Part shown: piece by piece, positions 42,901 to 57,900 of the stretch
Numbering within the stretch: position 1 is the first letter of the stretch
Layout of the letters: each line of letters opens with the position of its first letter
Source: Gari tellinella
Taxonomy: Eukaryota; Mollusca; Bivalvia; Cardiida; Psammobiidae
Direction of reading: 5' to 3'
DNA length: 64,000 nucleotides
NCBI GenBank assembly: GCA_922989275.2
Contig: OV277862.1
Span: forward strand, 66,663,832-66,727,831
The notes under the pieces: model-generated
What the model saw: only the letters and a program-made list of their open reading frames with translations
What the model was told of the DNA's origin: nothing
Database searches by the model: none
Translations under genes and position numbers: made by a program

Positions 42901-45900
42901 CAAGGGTCAGTGTAAGGAGGGAGTCGTTGTTGGGAGGGCCGTTGTTAGAAGGGGACACAGTATTATTACTTTTCCGATGACGACGCTCATAGTTATATGG
43001 CATTTAGATTTGCAAACAGTTATTCCCTGGCTCCAATGTTGTACAGCGTTTGAGTTGAATCTGAGTTTGTTCTCAAGCACTTGATTGGTCAGATTTTTAG
43101 CCTCGGTTCACATCTAACCAATCAATTTTTTGAGAACGACGTCAGACTCAACTCAAAAGTTGTACAACCTTGGACCCTGATGTATGTTATATCGATCGTA
43201 TTTTCTTGAAAACTGCACTTCTGGGGCCTGTTTTATAAAACTTCGTACGACAAATGTTGTCGTAAGTCAGATTATAAAATTCTCAATAATTATTCATTTC
43301 TCCATCTAATCCTGTCCTGTAACATCTTTTTGGAATCGTCTTGAAAAGACGATTCCAAAAAGATGTCACAATACAGGATAAGATAGAAATCAGAGATTAA
43401 ATGTATTATAATGTTATGACTTACGACAACATTTAAATTGTCGTATGAGTTTTATGAAACGGGTCCCTGATACGGCGGAGAAGATGTTTTTCTATCCCGT
43501 TTAAACACATACGCATTGCAGTAAACTGTAGAAAGTTACAATGTTTCGATATGTCTAATTTAATTCATGTAGCAAACATTTTGGAGTCTGATAAGACGCC
43601 GGGTAACCCGGCGTCTGATCTAGCTGCGAACTGTTTGCAATGGAAATGATAGTTTAAGTGTAAAGCGGTTAGTTATCAGCAATTGTGCAAGTCAAAAGCA
43701 AGTTAATTGACAGTAACATTGGGGAATATAGTTACATTACGTAGCACATAAACATTATTGAAGTAGATGGTATCCAACAAGAAATAGTGACAAAGCCTCT
43801 TTTACTCGACCGTTTAACCCGTTACACCATAGCCTGTTTCTACAAATGAAAATAAATGACCACTTAAAGCAGGTTGAAAGTAAAGCAGAATGTGCCTTAA
43901 GGTGCATTCTGCATTACTTTCAGCCTACTTGAAGCTACCATCTGCTAAAATATAGAATATATTTGTTTCAATACATATTCATAACTGTATGAATTAAAAC
44001 TATTTTCTTAACTGGATGAATATAAAGGCGTATTTATGGGGTAATGGGTTAAAAGTTAGTCACACTTGTGTCTTATTGAAAGCAAATCGATAGTCGGTTT
44101 AGAACAGTTATTGAATGAATGGTGAGTCTTAGTCTAGTGTTTTGGGGCGGAAAGGTTTTTAAAACAAGATGCCCCCTGTTGACACAATGGCCTGTAAATG
44201 ACCATGACCATTGTCCAACATGACCAAAGTTGTCGTTCGCTCAAGAACTTCTTGATTTCAAAATTTTGAGTACATGTGCCGAATTCAAAATATCTATTAT
44301 ATAATTCGCTGAAACTTAATGGCCAAAGATGAATTCAGTCTTTTTGACATTTAAATGACCTTGATATTTTTCCGGAAATGACAAAGTTGAACTGGGCTCA
44401 ATAGTTTATTGAGATTAGTTCACATTCCAAATATGAAATATCTATCATATGAAGTTTTGACCATATGTCCAAGGCTAAATTTAGCCTATTTGACTACTAA
44501 CTGACATTCATCTTTGAATGACATTATCCAAGTTGTACTGGGCTCAGTGGTTTCTTCAGTTAGTATGCATGCCAAATATGACATCCAATCAGCCCATCTA
44601 AAATCTTTAACCTTGAGATTTGATGCAAAAATTCGAAGTCCAAATTATTTCAACAAAATTTAAGTAAAACCTCTCTATAACGGCCACTTAATATATAAAT
44701 TATTAGGTGTTTACGACAGCTGACTGTTTAAAGCAAGGTGACAGTAAAACAGAAAGCTCCTTTAGGAGCTTTCTGTTTTACTGTTACCTTGCTTTAAGCT
44801 ATCACCTGTCTTTTATACAAAAAATTAGCCTTCTATTTAGTGGTTGTTATTGAGAGGTTTTACTTATAACAATTGTCAAGTTTTAACTCCACAGTATCAA
44901 TGTTCGGACCCCCCCCCCCCCCTTTTCAAAACAAAGGACCTCCATTGAAGTTGCTAAATCCTAGCCACAGGTACTTGACACATACTTTATTATCTATGAA
45001 CCCCCTCCCCCCCTTAAAAAAAAAAAAAAATTTTTTTTTTTTTTACTATACTTCTATTATAGATACAAGGTAAACAGCGCAATTCAACACCTAGTCTTTA
45101 CTATCGACTAAAGCTGATGCTAAAATAGACTCGATCGCCGATATTCTCTTGTGGTACCCTCGGGAAATGATTAATTTATCAATATCTACTTTTTATTTCA
45201 TCAAATTCCGTCAAATAACGCCACAGTACGTGAATTATAACGAAAATAAGCATCAAAAAGTTTTATGTCGTTTTCATGGTACATAGCAACGAATGTACAT
45301 GTAGGGGTGATCTGTTATTTGTCCACAATAAACGGCCTATGCCACTGGAACTTTCACCAAATATTATAAATCATCTTTAAATGAAATATTATCAGTTTTA
45401 TATAATTTACATAGAATGCAAAATTAAAAGAAACTTTACCTGTTTAATTTTGACCAATGAGATCGCTCCGTTCATTCGATTCATTCCGGTATTCAAAATG
45501 GCATTGAAAATGAAATAAGTCTTTCACTTGTCAATTTCGTGCCAAATTACATGTATATTTCATATAGCTGATAGTGAAGAGGGTCATGTTCCGACACAAA
45601 CGCATTTGCTCTAATGAAATTAGGTGAAAGTTCCAGCCGTAAAGGCCGTTAAATGTGCAAACCGACTAGATTACCCCTTATTTTGGGCAATAAATTCTGT
45701 ACCAAGAGAACGACATAAAACTTTTTGATACTTATTTTCGTTATAATTCACGTACTGTGGCGTTATTTGATTTGACGGAATTTGATGAAATAAAAAGTAG
45801 ATATTGATAAATTAATCATTTCCCGAGGGTACCACAAGAGAATATCGGCGATCGAGTCTATTTTAGCATCAGCTTAAGTCGATAGTAAAGACTAGGTGTT

Positions 45901-48900
45901 GAATTGCGCTGTTTACCTTGTATCTATAATAGAAGTATAGTAAAAAAAAAAAATATATATATATTTTTTTTTTTTAAGGGGGGAGGGGGTTCATAGATAA
46001 TAAAGTATGTGTCAAGTACCTGTGATCCTAGCATAAATATTAAGCTTAAAAACAATCCGCCCAAAACCATTTCTGCTTCACTTTGATCGTGCTTTCAGCA
46101 TCACCTGCCTTAAACACTGAAAATAAATCTTAAATAAGTACATGTAGCTGTAGCAGTATAAATAAAATTTAAATAATACCTTCCATTACGTCAAAGGTAC
46201 ATTCAGTTGTGTCTGCTGGGAAAACATCTGATATTGCATACAAGGAGATGTCGTCCTTAGTCGTTTCCGGTGAACACTGTCTACAGGACAAACTCCTCTC
46301 CAGTGATGTGCCGGCTGGATCAATAGACTCCGTTGTGTCGATATAGATGATTTCAGAATTCATCGCCTTTCTTATCGGGTTGGCAACATGTCCATCTGTT
46401 ATGACGACTTGAAGATTAGGGGCCTGGAACTTGACGTAGGTGTGATCAGTCCACGTAGCAGGCTTTTCCATTCCGAGAAATGTTGATGTCAGCTTAAATT
46501 TGTACAGTGCGTTTTGAAAGAAGAACTCTTTAAAGGAGATTGAGGATGTATTTGGAGTGGCTATGTCTAACAGGTGATCTGACTCGTTAAATATCTGCCA
46601 TTTTAGTTCATGTGGGTGTTTGCATGCATTGAACTCTTTCAGTCTGACATCGGCCAAAATCTGGTCAAATATAAGAAAATCATTAACTATAACAGTACTC
46701 CCTCTCTACAACGACACCAAAAGGGAGACAAAGATTATGTGAGTTTTTCGGAGGATTTTGTTATAAGGGGGGGGGGGGGGATAAGACTTAGTTTACATTT
46801 GCAAACAGCTTGAATCCAGATCAGACACCGGGAAACGCGGATTCTGATTAGGATTCAACCTGTTTGCCACTCGTCATTATATTCCTTATGTTAAAATGTC
46901 TACTGATATGTAACTTTGAGAAAAACAGCAGACGGCAATTTTAAGCAGACGGTATTGCAGCAGTAAAGCGTTACACATACTTGTGTTGTTTGGGGAACAG
47001 CGGCATGCGTCGTTGTAAGGATTGACCCGTAGTGGAGAATACGTTTTTCTTTTACCATGTATTTCCGCTGTCGTAAATAATTTTTCGGCTAAAAAGTATC
47101 AACTTAACGCAATAAATTATCACTTAATGTCGCAATCGATATATTTCCTACCATAGATATTATTTTCAGGTTTTGGAATGAGACCAACAAACTCCTAGCG
47201 TAGGACACTCAACATTTAGCTCCGCAAGACAAAGATGTCGTGGGGAAAAGCCAAAGCCCGGGCCATGGACCGACCGAAATGAATGGCGCTCTGTGGTGAA
47301 AGCCCTATGCTCCGACCGGAGCGAAGACGATTAAACTAAACTAAAACTTTGGAATGAGGTTAGGATCTAAATATAACTGTTCAAAAATAAGAAAGATGTT
47401 TGGTTTTCGGCAAATTGCCATTTGGCACTCATCCATTTGATATCCCTAGCTCATAATGTATATCATCGGCGCTAAATGACCTATTTTGTGTCGCAGTGCC
47501 GTAAAACTCAACGTATCCATGATATATAATAGGATGAATGCTCCAATCAACTTTGTGTCTATGATTGAGGTCAAATGTCAAGGTCATAATGGTATGTCAT
47601 GCTTTCCAATCAAATATGTACCCCTATACCAAAGAATGTATTTCTTGTTGATGTGGTATAGGAAATATCGAGGTAAAATGTTGAGTACAAGTCTCTAGGT
47701 CATGTGGTATAGAAAATACGCTCCTGGCAATTTAAAAAGACACGCACAGGGCGGATGAATGGACGCACGAACTGTCGGACAGACTAACACACACATAGTT
47801 CAATCACTTTATATCTCCAAATATAAGCATTGAGTACATCTAAACATAGCATTAACCAGGCGATTTAGAATTATCGGGTTATAACATCAACTTGTAAAAA
47901 AAATACTATACATTCCGTACACTCTTCGTAACACTTACTTTAACCCGGCGTGTTAAAAATTGCATGAGTTTTGTGGTAGCATTAACATGGCCATTTAAAG
48001 ATTCAGCCATTCATTTTGTGACTTAACATATTGTAAAACCAAGTGCGAAAATGAGCCGACACAATTGGTGCATACCAATTGTGCATTATAAAAACTAATC
48101 GTAGGAGTTACTCGCCTTTTTTACTTACTACATGTACATTTTTACACTCGGGCATTTTATTCATAACTAGTTTATTGTGGCTACTTGTTGGTACGTGTTC
48201 ACCCTTTTTCTGAATATATGAATAGCACTTATATCATAAAGACACAAATGGAGAAATATTCACTAATATACCTATTTGATGTACATGTATAAAATAGGAC
48301 TGTCTCGTCCATCAAAGTTCAAAGGTGACTTAGTTACGTCTTAATTTTGAAATACGGGTACGTTTGATTGGGAAGAACTCCATTTTTCGCAATTCAAATA
48401 AAAAAACGAGGAAAATTTGGTTGACATTTCGATGTTCTTGAGCCGTGCCATATAAACCTGCCTGATTGATTGCATTGCAAACAGTGTATATCAATGCCAG
48501 ACGCCGCGTCAAAGACGCGGCGGCTGGTCTTGATATACACTGTTTGACACCCACATGCATCTAGCGCAGTATGTACACCTCTTACCTCATAACGTTTATC
48601 CATGGGAGTTACACGGTGATGAGTCTTCACCCTGTATGCAGCGTCAAAGAACTGGGACAGCCAACAATCATAATAAACGTAAAACTCTACATCCTCTAAG
48701 GTCTGAAAGGTCAGTCTCTTGCTACAGTTCACAGCCACGGTATGGCTCATATCTCCTGGAGCTAGTTCAATACTTTTCTCTAGGTTAGAATTGCTGGTCA
48801 CATCACTTGTCACTGGAATACTGCCAAAGGTCGTCGTTTCAGAATGAAAATCACACGTCAGTCCTCCAAGTGGTGGGTTATTTTCTGGGTCGTTCAAAGC

Positions 48901-51900
48901 AACGGTAAATGACACAGGTTTCGATGCGGGATGAAAAGTTGTGTTTTCCGAATCGTGTGTAAGCTGTAGATTTTCCACACGATTTTCTCTTATTATGTAC
49001 AGGTTTTGCGTCATTTGTTCAGGTTCAGCATTGTTGGCCATCGTTTCATTGTATATTAACTTGCAGCTCACGGCCATGTTGTGTTCAACTTCTTTTGTAT
49101 AATTATGGACCACTCTTTGCGCTTTGTCTGAGAGATTTACCCGTATTTCATTTTCCGAGCCATCTCCATAATTCATTTCACAAACAATCTCGCCACCTAT
49201 GGACGACTCTTCATGATTCCATGCAATATCTATGTTCAATGGCAGCTCCATAAGCGAGATCTTATTTTCTGCGGATATGTCAAGCGTGTCAACTGAAGTA
49301 TACACCTGAGCATCATACTCTCGTTTTTCCGAATTAATGTGATTTGAAGCTGTGAAGTAAAATTTACCCTCCCCAGTCTCATTTAGCGTAACGGTGAACT
49401 CATGGATTCGCTGGACACTACCTGAGCAAAAGAACATATAGTCTAACAGTGATCCACTGTCCGTCATAGCTATTCTCCACCATACTGTGACATCTTCGCC
49501 AGTCATTTCAGTGACCAAGGAAACGGGAACATTGGCGAACACGTGGATTTTGTTGTCAGAACACGAACCTGGTCCGCATGTAAAATTTATCAGATTTATC
49601 TTAGTCTGAAGTGCGATGCCTGCATAAGCTGTGACACTCTTTGTGAGTGGGTTACTGGCATTAAGTAATACTGAGTACATTCCGGATTTGTCAAACTTCG
49701 CCTTGGGTATCGTGACGTTCAGGTCGTCAAGGTCTGACAGTACCAAAAGTTCGACACCGTCTGGTGAGAGCAATGTAACGCTCAATTTGATATCTGATCC
49801 TGTCTTAACCGTCACAGGCAAGATCACATCCTCTTGAGGTGGATAGTCCACAGGGTTAATGCCGCTTGTGAACTTGGACTTAACCGATAGCCCTGTTACT
49901 GGATCGCCAACGTACACCTCCGTTGAATTCACTACTTCAACTGTGTCATCCCCAAAGTACACTGCAGCAATGTCGTAGTAACCATTTTTAGCATATTCCC
50001 TCTTAAACGTGGTGATGTTGTACGATGGAACAACCGATACTTCGCCATCGTCCCAGAGGTAGAGGAACGTCAGGTTTTTGTCACTATCCACATCTTGTTG
50101 GTTAACTTCGGCAGTTAAGCCTTCAAATGATATCGTGACATTGCTCGGCAAACGCAGTACGGCTTGGCTATCTTCTATAACTGAAAGTAGATAATGGAAG
50201 GATGCTTGGAGGCAGTACAGTCGAGACTCGATACTTCGAACTCACTGTAATCGATCTTGCCGGTATTTCATATGTTTAATTTCGATAAATCGATCTCGCC
50301 TAAGTCGAACAGACCTGTATTTCAAAGTTAAAACGAGGCTCAGCCACGTTTTAACTTTGAAATACGGTATGTTCGAACTAAAGCGAGCTCGAATTATCGA
50401 ATTTCGACTGTAACATAAAAACATAACATAAACTGCCATTATTCAATCCGCTTGCAAACATGTGATCTGCATACATTGGCCGGATCGTGTAATAAGTCAC
50501 TGCGATCTACGTTTAATGACTCAGTGACAAGGAGAATTTCTCACTTTAACTTTATGGCTGTGTCAGCTAATACTCAAAAAAGAAGATCTACAATATCCAA
50601 CGTTGACATGTGGATTTGAAAGCCTTATTTGTCATAGATCTACAATAACCAAAATTGCCATGATGGTTTTAGAGGTCAACATTAAATAGTGCTAGTGTTA
50701 GGTCACAGTGACCTACGTTATACCTAAAATTGACTTAGATAATTGTCTGGTTTACTTTTTTTATTGTGTTGTTTCTGTCATAATATGATGTCAGCATTTC
50801 ATACCAAGGATAATTATGTCACAGTGATATATTTTTATGGTTCAATGGCGTTTGGAATTCTCTGGTTTATTCAGGTCAAAGTAAATAATAATATTTTTTA
50901 TGGTTCAGTGGCGTTGGGAATTCTCTGGTTTATTTCAGTCAAAGTAAATAAGTTACATTATCCACAGTTGGAATGTGTTGATTTGTAATTAGGTCAACGT
51001 CACATGTCACCGGTTAATCGTTAACAGTGACCTGGTGCTACAGTTCGATGACTTTTACATAATTAGAGCAACTATATCGGCGCTTTATAAACTATGCTGT
51101 GTAGCAGTGCCGTAAAACCAAACTCACACATCCAGCAAAGCAACTATACTTATCTATGGCTAACTAACAACTGTAATTACAAGCTACATCGCATGAACCA
51201 TTAAAGTGTATTTATCTTATCTTGCGAACGTCGGAACGGAAACTTACAGCATACACATTTTATAGGAATAGATCAGTTGTATTTTTATGGAAATTGTAAT
51301 GTATGGTTATCTTATAATTATATTTGTATATAGAGTGGCCAGATCAGTCATTTGTATCTACGGCATACTCTGTGGAAGTTGCGAGTGAACATGTTGAAAT
51401 ATCAACTGAACAGGTGAAAGTCTCGGCTATATCAGTGGAATCGACTGTAAGACCTAATACATTATATGAATGTGACATGTGTTTGTATACTACAGCGTTC
51501 CCTCTCTATAACGACACCCCAATGGGAGACATATACGTATTTTGTGTTTTGTTCGCAGGGAGTCAATGAAGGGAGTGAAACATAAAGACTTGACATACAT
51601 TTGCAAACAGCTTGAATCCAGATCAGACGCCGTGTAATCTGGATTCAAGCTGTTTGTCACTCATACTTATATTCATTCTATATAAATGTCCACATAATTA
51701 TATGTAACTTTGAGAAAAACAGCAAGCGACAATTTTAAGCAGACGATATTGCAACCGTAAAAGCGTCAGACATAATTGTTGTGTTGTAAGGGAAACTGCG
51801 GATAGGGGCGTTGTAAGGAGTGAGTCGTTGTAGGGAGGGCCGTTGTAGAGAGGGACCACTGTACTACAAGATATTTAAGTTTGATAGACACCATAAGAAC

Positions 51901-54900
51901 CATATTGAGCTATATTATGCTGTAAAATTGACTTAAACTGGATTCAAAAATGACGCTTTGCTGTGAAAGTGTGGGTATGACGTAGTTTTCGTTTTGACAC
52001 CATCTGCGATATCAATCGGGTGAACTATCGGTGTTTCAAGTTATAGTTAGAACATATTAAGTAAAATCTTAATGATTAAGAAGGGGCGTAACGAGCGTTA
52101 GCGAGTGACCCCTTCTTAACCATTAAGATTTCACTTAAAGTGTTCTAATTAACCTAATATAACCTATATTTTTATTGACCGAGGACTACATAATTCCCAC
52201 GTACTGTAAACAAAGCTGGCTTATTCTGGTTGTGAGATCGCCCAAATTTGGCAGTCTTTACAACTAGTTGCTACAAGGCGGAGTTATCTATACCGCGCGT
52301 AGACATTACGCGACGTCGAACCACAACAATATTCTTAATTATTAAGTGCCGTACTTAATGGGGTGCAAAAGGCAGTTTGATTGGTTAAAATGTAGGTTAT
52401 ACATGTATTCTAAGTGACTATTGACACGTTTTCAAGATCGACCCGGATTCAACTTGATAAGTGGCCAATAGATCTTTAAAGCATGTCAATAGTCAATTTT
52501 CATAGAAAAAGGAGGTAATAGTATGTTTTGCTTACAACCAATCAGCTAACAGCTTTTTGCAATGCAGTGATATATAATTAGCATGCCTATTAACCTAATC
52601 AATCAGTAAAGGACTATCAAGTAATGAACATCATGCTATGAGCCCATTATTTTTAACTGTTTCAAACCATACTGTTTCATCTTGTAGGATTCGCTCACGT
52701 TTCAGTACATTTGAATTCGTAGGTGACACATTAAGTGTATCTTAATATATCAATTATAGTGTGTACGATTGCCTAGATAGACAGAAACATATCTGGAATA
52801 TATTACAACGTTGAATAAAAGGAAAAACGAGAACAATACAATTCAATTCCCAGTACAGAATTATGCAATACCAAGTGTATTAAGATAGTTGACTTATAAA
52901 TCCCAAGTACACTTTATCGTGATTAACTGATTGTTTAAAACCGTGTATAAAACTATCTTTGATAAAATTCGTACAATATAGAGCCTGTTGTATTGGCAAT
53001 GTAAAAATGGTTTATATTAAATAAGAAACGTCCTTCGCTTTCACACCAAATCGCACCAAATCGCACTCAGTGTTGCAAAAAAGTGAACTCTGTTACAGCG
53101 CACGTAGGTAAGGTTTACTATTTACTCTTAAGTTTACGGCCGCAATTCATTTGCGTAAAGTTATGCTTGAATTCATACTTGAATCGTAGAGATTGCGCAA
53201 GTTTTAGTAGTTTAGTAAACCGGTACTCATCCATTAACCCCTTCACTGCCTTACCCCGAGTACACTAGTTATTTGAAAACAGTTTGAATCCTGATCAGGC
53301 GTATCGCGGCGTCTGATCATGATCCAAACTGTTTGCCACTCATTTCAATATTTCTGAAATCAAAAAACCAAAAAGTTAAATCTTAAAAAAAAAGCAGACG
53401 ATAATTGTTTAAAATTGATGACGTCACGGCAGTGAAGGGGTTAAGTCTAAACGTGTATGAAAAAAGTGCGAAAAACCCGGGCGAAAGACGGATGTAAACA
53501 AAGTCTGAACTATTTTTTCACTCAATCTACGATAGTTCGGTAGTTTTTCTTGCTGATCACATCAGGTACAATTCAACTCTCAGGACGAAGTGTCATTACT
53601 GGTATTTTGCATAGTTCGTTTTACCGACTACGTTTTACTTATATTTCATATAACATGCATATGCGGTTTTGACTTAAGAAGCATTGATTTCAGTGTCAAA
53701 CAATTTAGATCCTGATCAGAATAATGAAAAACAAATGATTCGTAATTAATAGTATTATTATTTTCATTTATCTTATAGTATCTGATAATTTACGCGAAGC
53801 TGCTTTTTTAAAATTAATGTTTTTTATTGGGGACACTTACAAAAAGTTATAATTTGCGCTATATATTTACTATACTAACCCCTTCACTGCCGTGACGTCA
53901 TCTATTTTAAACAATTGTCGTCTGCTTTATTTCTTAAATTTTAATTTTTGCTATTTTGACTGAAGAAATATTGAAATGAGTGTCAAATAGTTTGGATCCT
54001 GATCAGACGCCGCGTTACGCGGCGTCTGATCAGGGTCCAAACTGTTTGCTAAAAACTGTTTTGCTCGGGGTAAGGCAGTGAAGGGGTTAAACCACTGATG
54101 CAACACTCAACACTCGTAGTACAATTTATAAAACCAAATACCAAGAATGTTATGCAAAAAATAGAACAATAGGCCTATGGCTGCATTTTCGAAAAATTAA
54201 TCCGATGACGGCCCTCTTTTCTTTTGTTCTTATAATAAGCACTGTTGAGCCGTAAATTTCACACTTCGAATTCTTCACACCTGTGAAAAATTAGTATGAC
54301 TTCTTCACGATGTGTCACACATGTGTGAAGAATTCGAAGTGTGAAATGTACGGGTATTCCGTAAGTCGTATTCAGTTACGATAGGAATTCTCTTTGGTTG
54401 AAATCGTCCAATGATGGGATGCAAAATACAGTGGAGAAGACTTTCCCCGAGAAACATGTTTGTGTTAAAGCAATTTCAGTTGAGAAGACGTTATTTTTCC
54501 CATTTAAACGCAAACGAAATGCGTAGAAAAGGATTTTTTGACAATTCTGACCAATTATTTTTATCTGACTGGCAAACAGTTTGGAGTCTGATCTGGTTAC
54601 AACGTGTTTGCAAAGGAAATAATAATTTGAGCATAAACACGTTTTTGGGGAAATAATAGCGTTTTCCCCATTGTATAATCTGTATAGTCAGTTTCGTGCC
54701 TGACCAAATACAGAGTAGCTCGGTGTCTGATCAGGCTCAATACTGTTTGCCACTCTGAAACTTGCCACATGCTATTTTTCCTAGTTCTATTGCATTAGGC
54801 TGTCTGCAGTGGGCGCTCTATTTTTATTTCTATCGGTCGCCGACCGAACCGGTCAAATTATTGCTGATTGATAGAGGTATTGTGTTTGCCATTTGGGGGC

Positions 54901-57900
54901 TATCTTTTGTATGTTTTTTCTATCAGTTGGTTTTAGAAATCCTAAATTCTTTTAGTTGCTCCGTTGGACCTGCTGAAATTTCAGAATGTTGACAGGTATT
55001 TTATGTAGTATGATTGTCCTGTCGGCCCTTTTATCATCTTTTAAACCTAACTATACCCCATATACGGAAGACTGGGACAGTCACGACCCATTTCACATTC
55101 TTTAACAAGGGTCTGTTTACAACTCCAAACACGAAATTATTTTAAATAAACCCTCTCGTTTTAATTCTGCTGATAACAAACAGAAAAACATAACTGTTTT
55201 TATCTAAGTATTTTATTGCTAGCACATTCGAACGACGTTGAACTAAACCCGGGCCTAAGATCATGTAAATCCAAAAGATATCATGTTTAATTGAAGTTAT
55301 TGGTCTTTTCTCGCTTTGTAGGTCGATTTATGTAATTTCATGTGAAGCGCTTTTGAACGCACAATCCCTGTGTGAAAAGAGCGCTATATAAATCTGGCAT
55401 AATAATAATAATTATAATAATAATAATAATAATATGGTAGAAATAGAATACCGAGGAATGAAAGATAGTTTGTTGTGTGTGAAAAGCGAGCTATTGAAGA
55501 TGAATTTCACTTCATAATGGTTTGTTCAAGTTTCACTGATTCAAGGAAACAATATATAAAACAGTATATTTCTACATAAGACCAAGTTAGTTTCGTAAAA
55601 TGTTGTCAGTTGATGCAGTCTTATGAGAAAATTATACTTAACAACCTTACCAAGTTTATCAAGTTTGCTCTAAATAGACGCACTTCGTTAGCCGGAAAAA
55701 CAGATTAAACTCATTTCAAACATTCTACAGGGTGTCGCAAAAAACGGAACCATGGGCAATATATCCATTTCCTATCAATATCAATATCGATAAATAAAAA
55801 GTATATAAAGTAGAGACGACACTTTGCCATATGTCGTCCAAATGTGGTCTAAAAATATTCAGCAGTTTTTTAAGATATGAGCATTTTTAAGGAATCAATC
55901 GAAAACCCGTTTGCCCATGATATTGACATTTCTTTACACTTGGCTCGCATAGGCAAGCCGTTGTCACTGTACAGTGATTTGACGTCTATCCACATTTATC
56001 GCCTTTGATACTGAGTCAAATAGCACACGATTTTATTTCCATTTATTGTATTGTCTATAATGTAACTTCATTTTGTTTGATCGGTTATTAAACAGTTTAT
56101 ACTATTTTAGATGAAAAAAACCCGCAACATATTAATGTCATTTCGTTCACGGCGCTCTGCATGACACCACGAGTATTTGAAAATAACTTGGCAATGCCGG
56201 GATATATGTTCTGTTTTAAAACAAAAATATAATATGGTTTCAACATAGATATTAAACTGTACATATGAATTGGTTATGAACTAAACAGCGCAAATTAAAA
56301 TGATTTACAAGTATTATCTGACGACGTGTGTCATAATTAAACATGTGTAGGGTTTCATAACCGCAATTGGTGCCATATGCACTGTCCAGCATGTTGAAAT
56401 ACGCTCAAATGACAGGTAATTTGTAATACATTCTTAAAAAATATAGGATGACTTAGTAGATGCTATTTGCATGTGCAGTATGTATATTTGGTGGTTTCTA
56501 TGACATTTAATAAGTATACAGGTAAGGATAAAGCAGTTGCACGATTGTTTAGACTATGCTTTAACAGTGCAAAAAACTGCCGTGTGCAATCACAAAAACC
56601 AATATCATGGTCAAACGGAGTTTCATTAAAATACTCATAACTTTAAAACCCATGTATATTTATAAATACAATTTGGCAGAAATATGCCCAATTTATGTAT
56701 CTACAAAACTGCACTTCTATCTTTTGAAATGTATGTCTACTTTAGGAAAAATATACCTTTGTACTAGGGTTCCGTTCTTTTTTGGGACACCCTGTACTTG
56801 TTTGGTGATAAATAACAAAAATGTGTATCTTGTACACGTTTTTGTTAAAGAAATAATGTTCAAGATTATCTTAAAAAATATAATTATTGCATCATTTGTT
56901 TAAGCTACTTAATTATATTTTCATTGTGTGATATTTGTTCTCTTCGGATAAATGTGAAAGTTTCCATGTTAGGTGACCGTTATTCTATTATATAGAATGT
57001 ATGTATCAGCAATATTGAAGCAGACGATTATATGGCGGTGAATGGGTAAAACCTCAAGACAAATTTAATCATGAAAGGGTTAATGTGAGCTTAAAATTTC
57101 TCATTATTCCTACAGGTTTGAATGTCGATCGGAAGATAATATCAAACTCCCTGTTTAGTTCCATTTATTTTAAGCACTTAAACGACTATATTAGCACCTA
57201 AACTTAGCACTTAGATAGTTGTAATTGTCTACAATTACTACAGGTGAATTATCCAATAGTATACTCGTGGAATTTGCATGACTACTAGTTCTTTTCCTTT
57301 CGAATTATTTTAGACTCAATTGAGTGAACAGTTAAGAATTTGAATAAAACTGATGTGTTAAAGATCTATTATAAAAGATGTGCCTGATTTAAAATGTTGA
57401 ATGTGTGTGAGAGAAAGGTCTCATGTTTTTGGTCAATTATGCACACTGAGAAACTAAAGAGTATTTGATTTGATTTGATTTGAAAATAATATTGTCTCTG
57501 TTTTTCTAAATCAAGAATAAAACAAGTAAGTTTGTTTTCATATTTATAATGATAGTTTAAAACTACCTACTGCAAAAATCTTGCAATCATATTTTAAACA
57601 GACTTAGGGGTCAGGTATATAGCAATGTGTGCTAGATAATCTGTAGTGCATTTGATTTAAATAATGGTGACTATGTCCGGTATTTCTAGTGTAACTAATG
57701 TTGGTATTCTTTTATAACCTACTATGTTTTTATTTTGAAAGCACTATGATAGTCTCTTATAATTCATGATTGAATGACAGGGTTTATTGACATGTATGAA
57801 CAGAAATTTCTATTCCAAATATTAGTTTCCAATCGCTAATATTTCGTGCAGAATAATTACACCTCAACACGTGCATCAAACCATAACTTAGACAGTTTAG

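Noticed and set aside
48394..48585. C-terminal 64 codons of the long minus-strand frame below exon 2
   Set aside because: They cross a GTAAG donor and a core hairpin; exon 3 joins in phase at 48586.
56607..56903. 98-codon + strand ORF as transposase remnant
   Set aside because: It crosses the right TIR and has no DDE/D-like motif; AT-rich chance frame.
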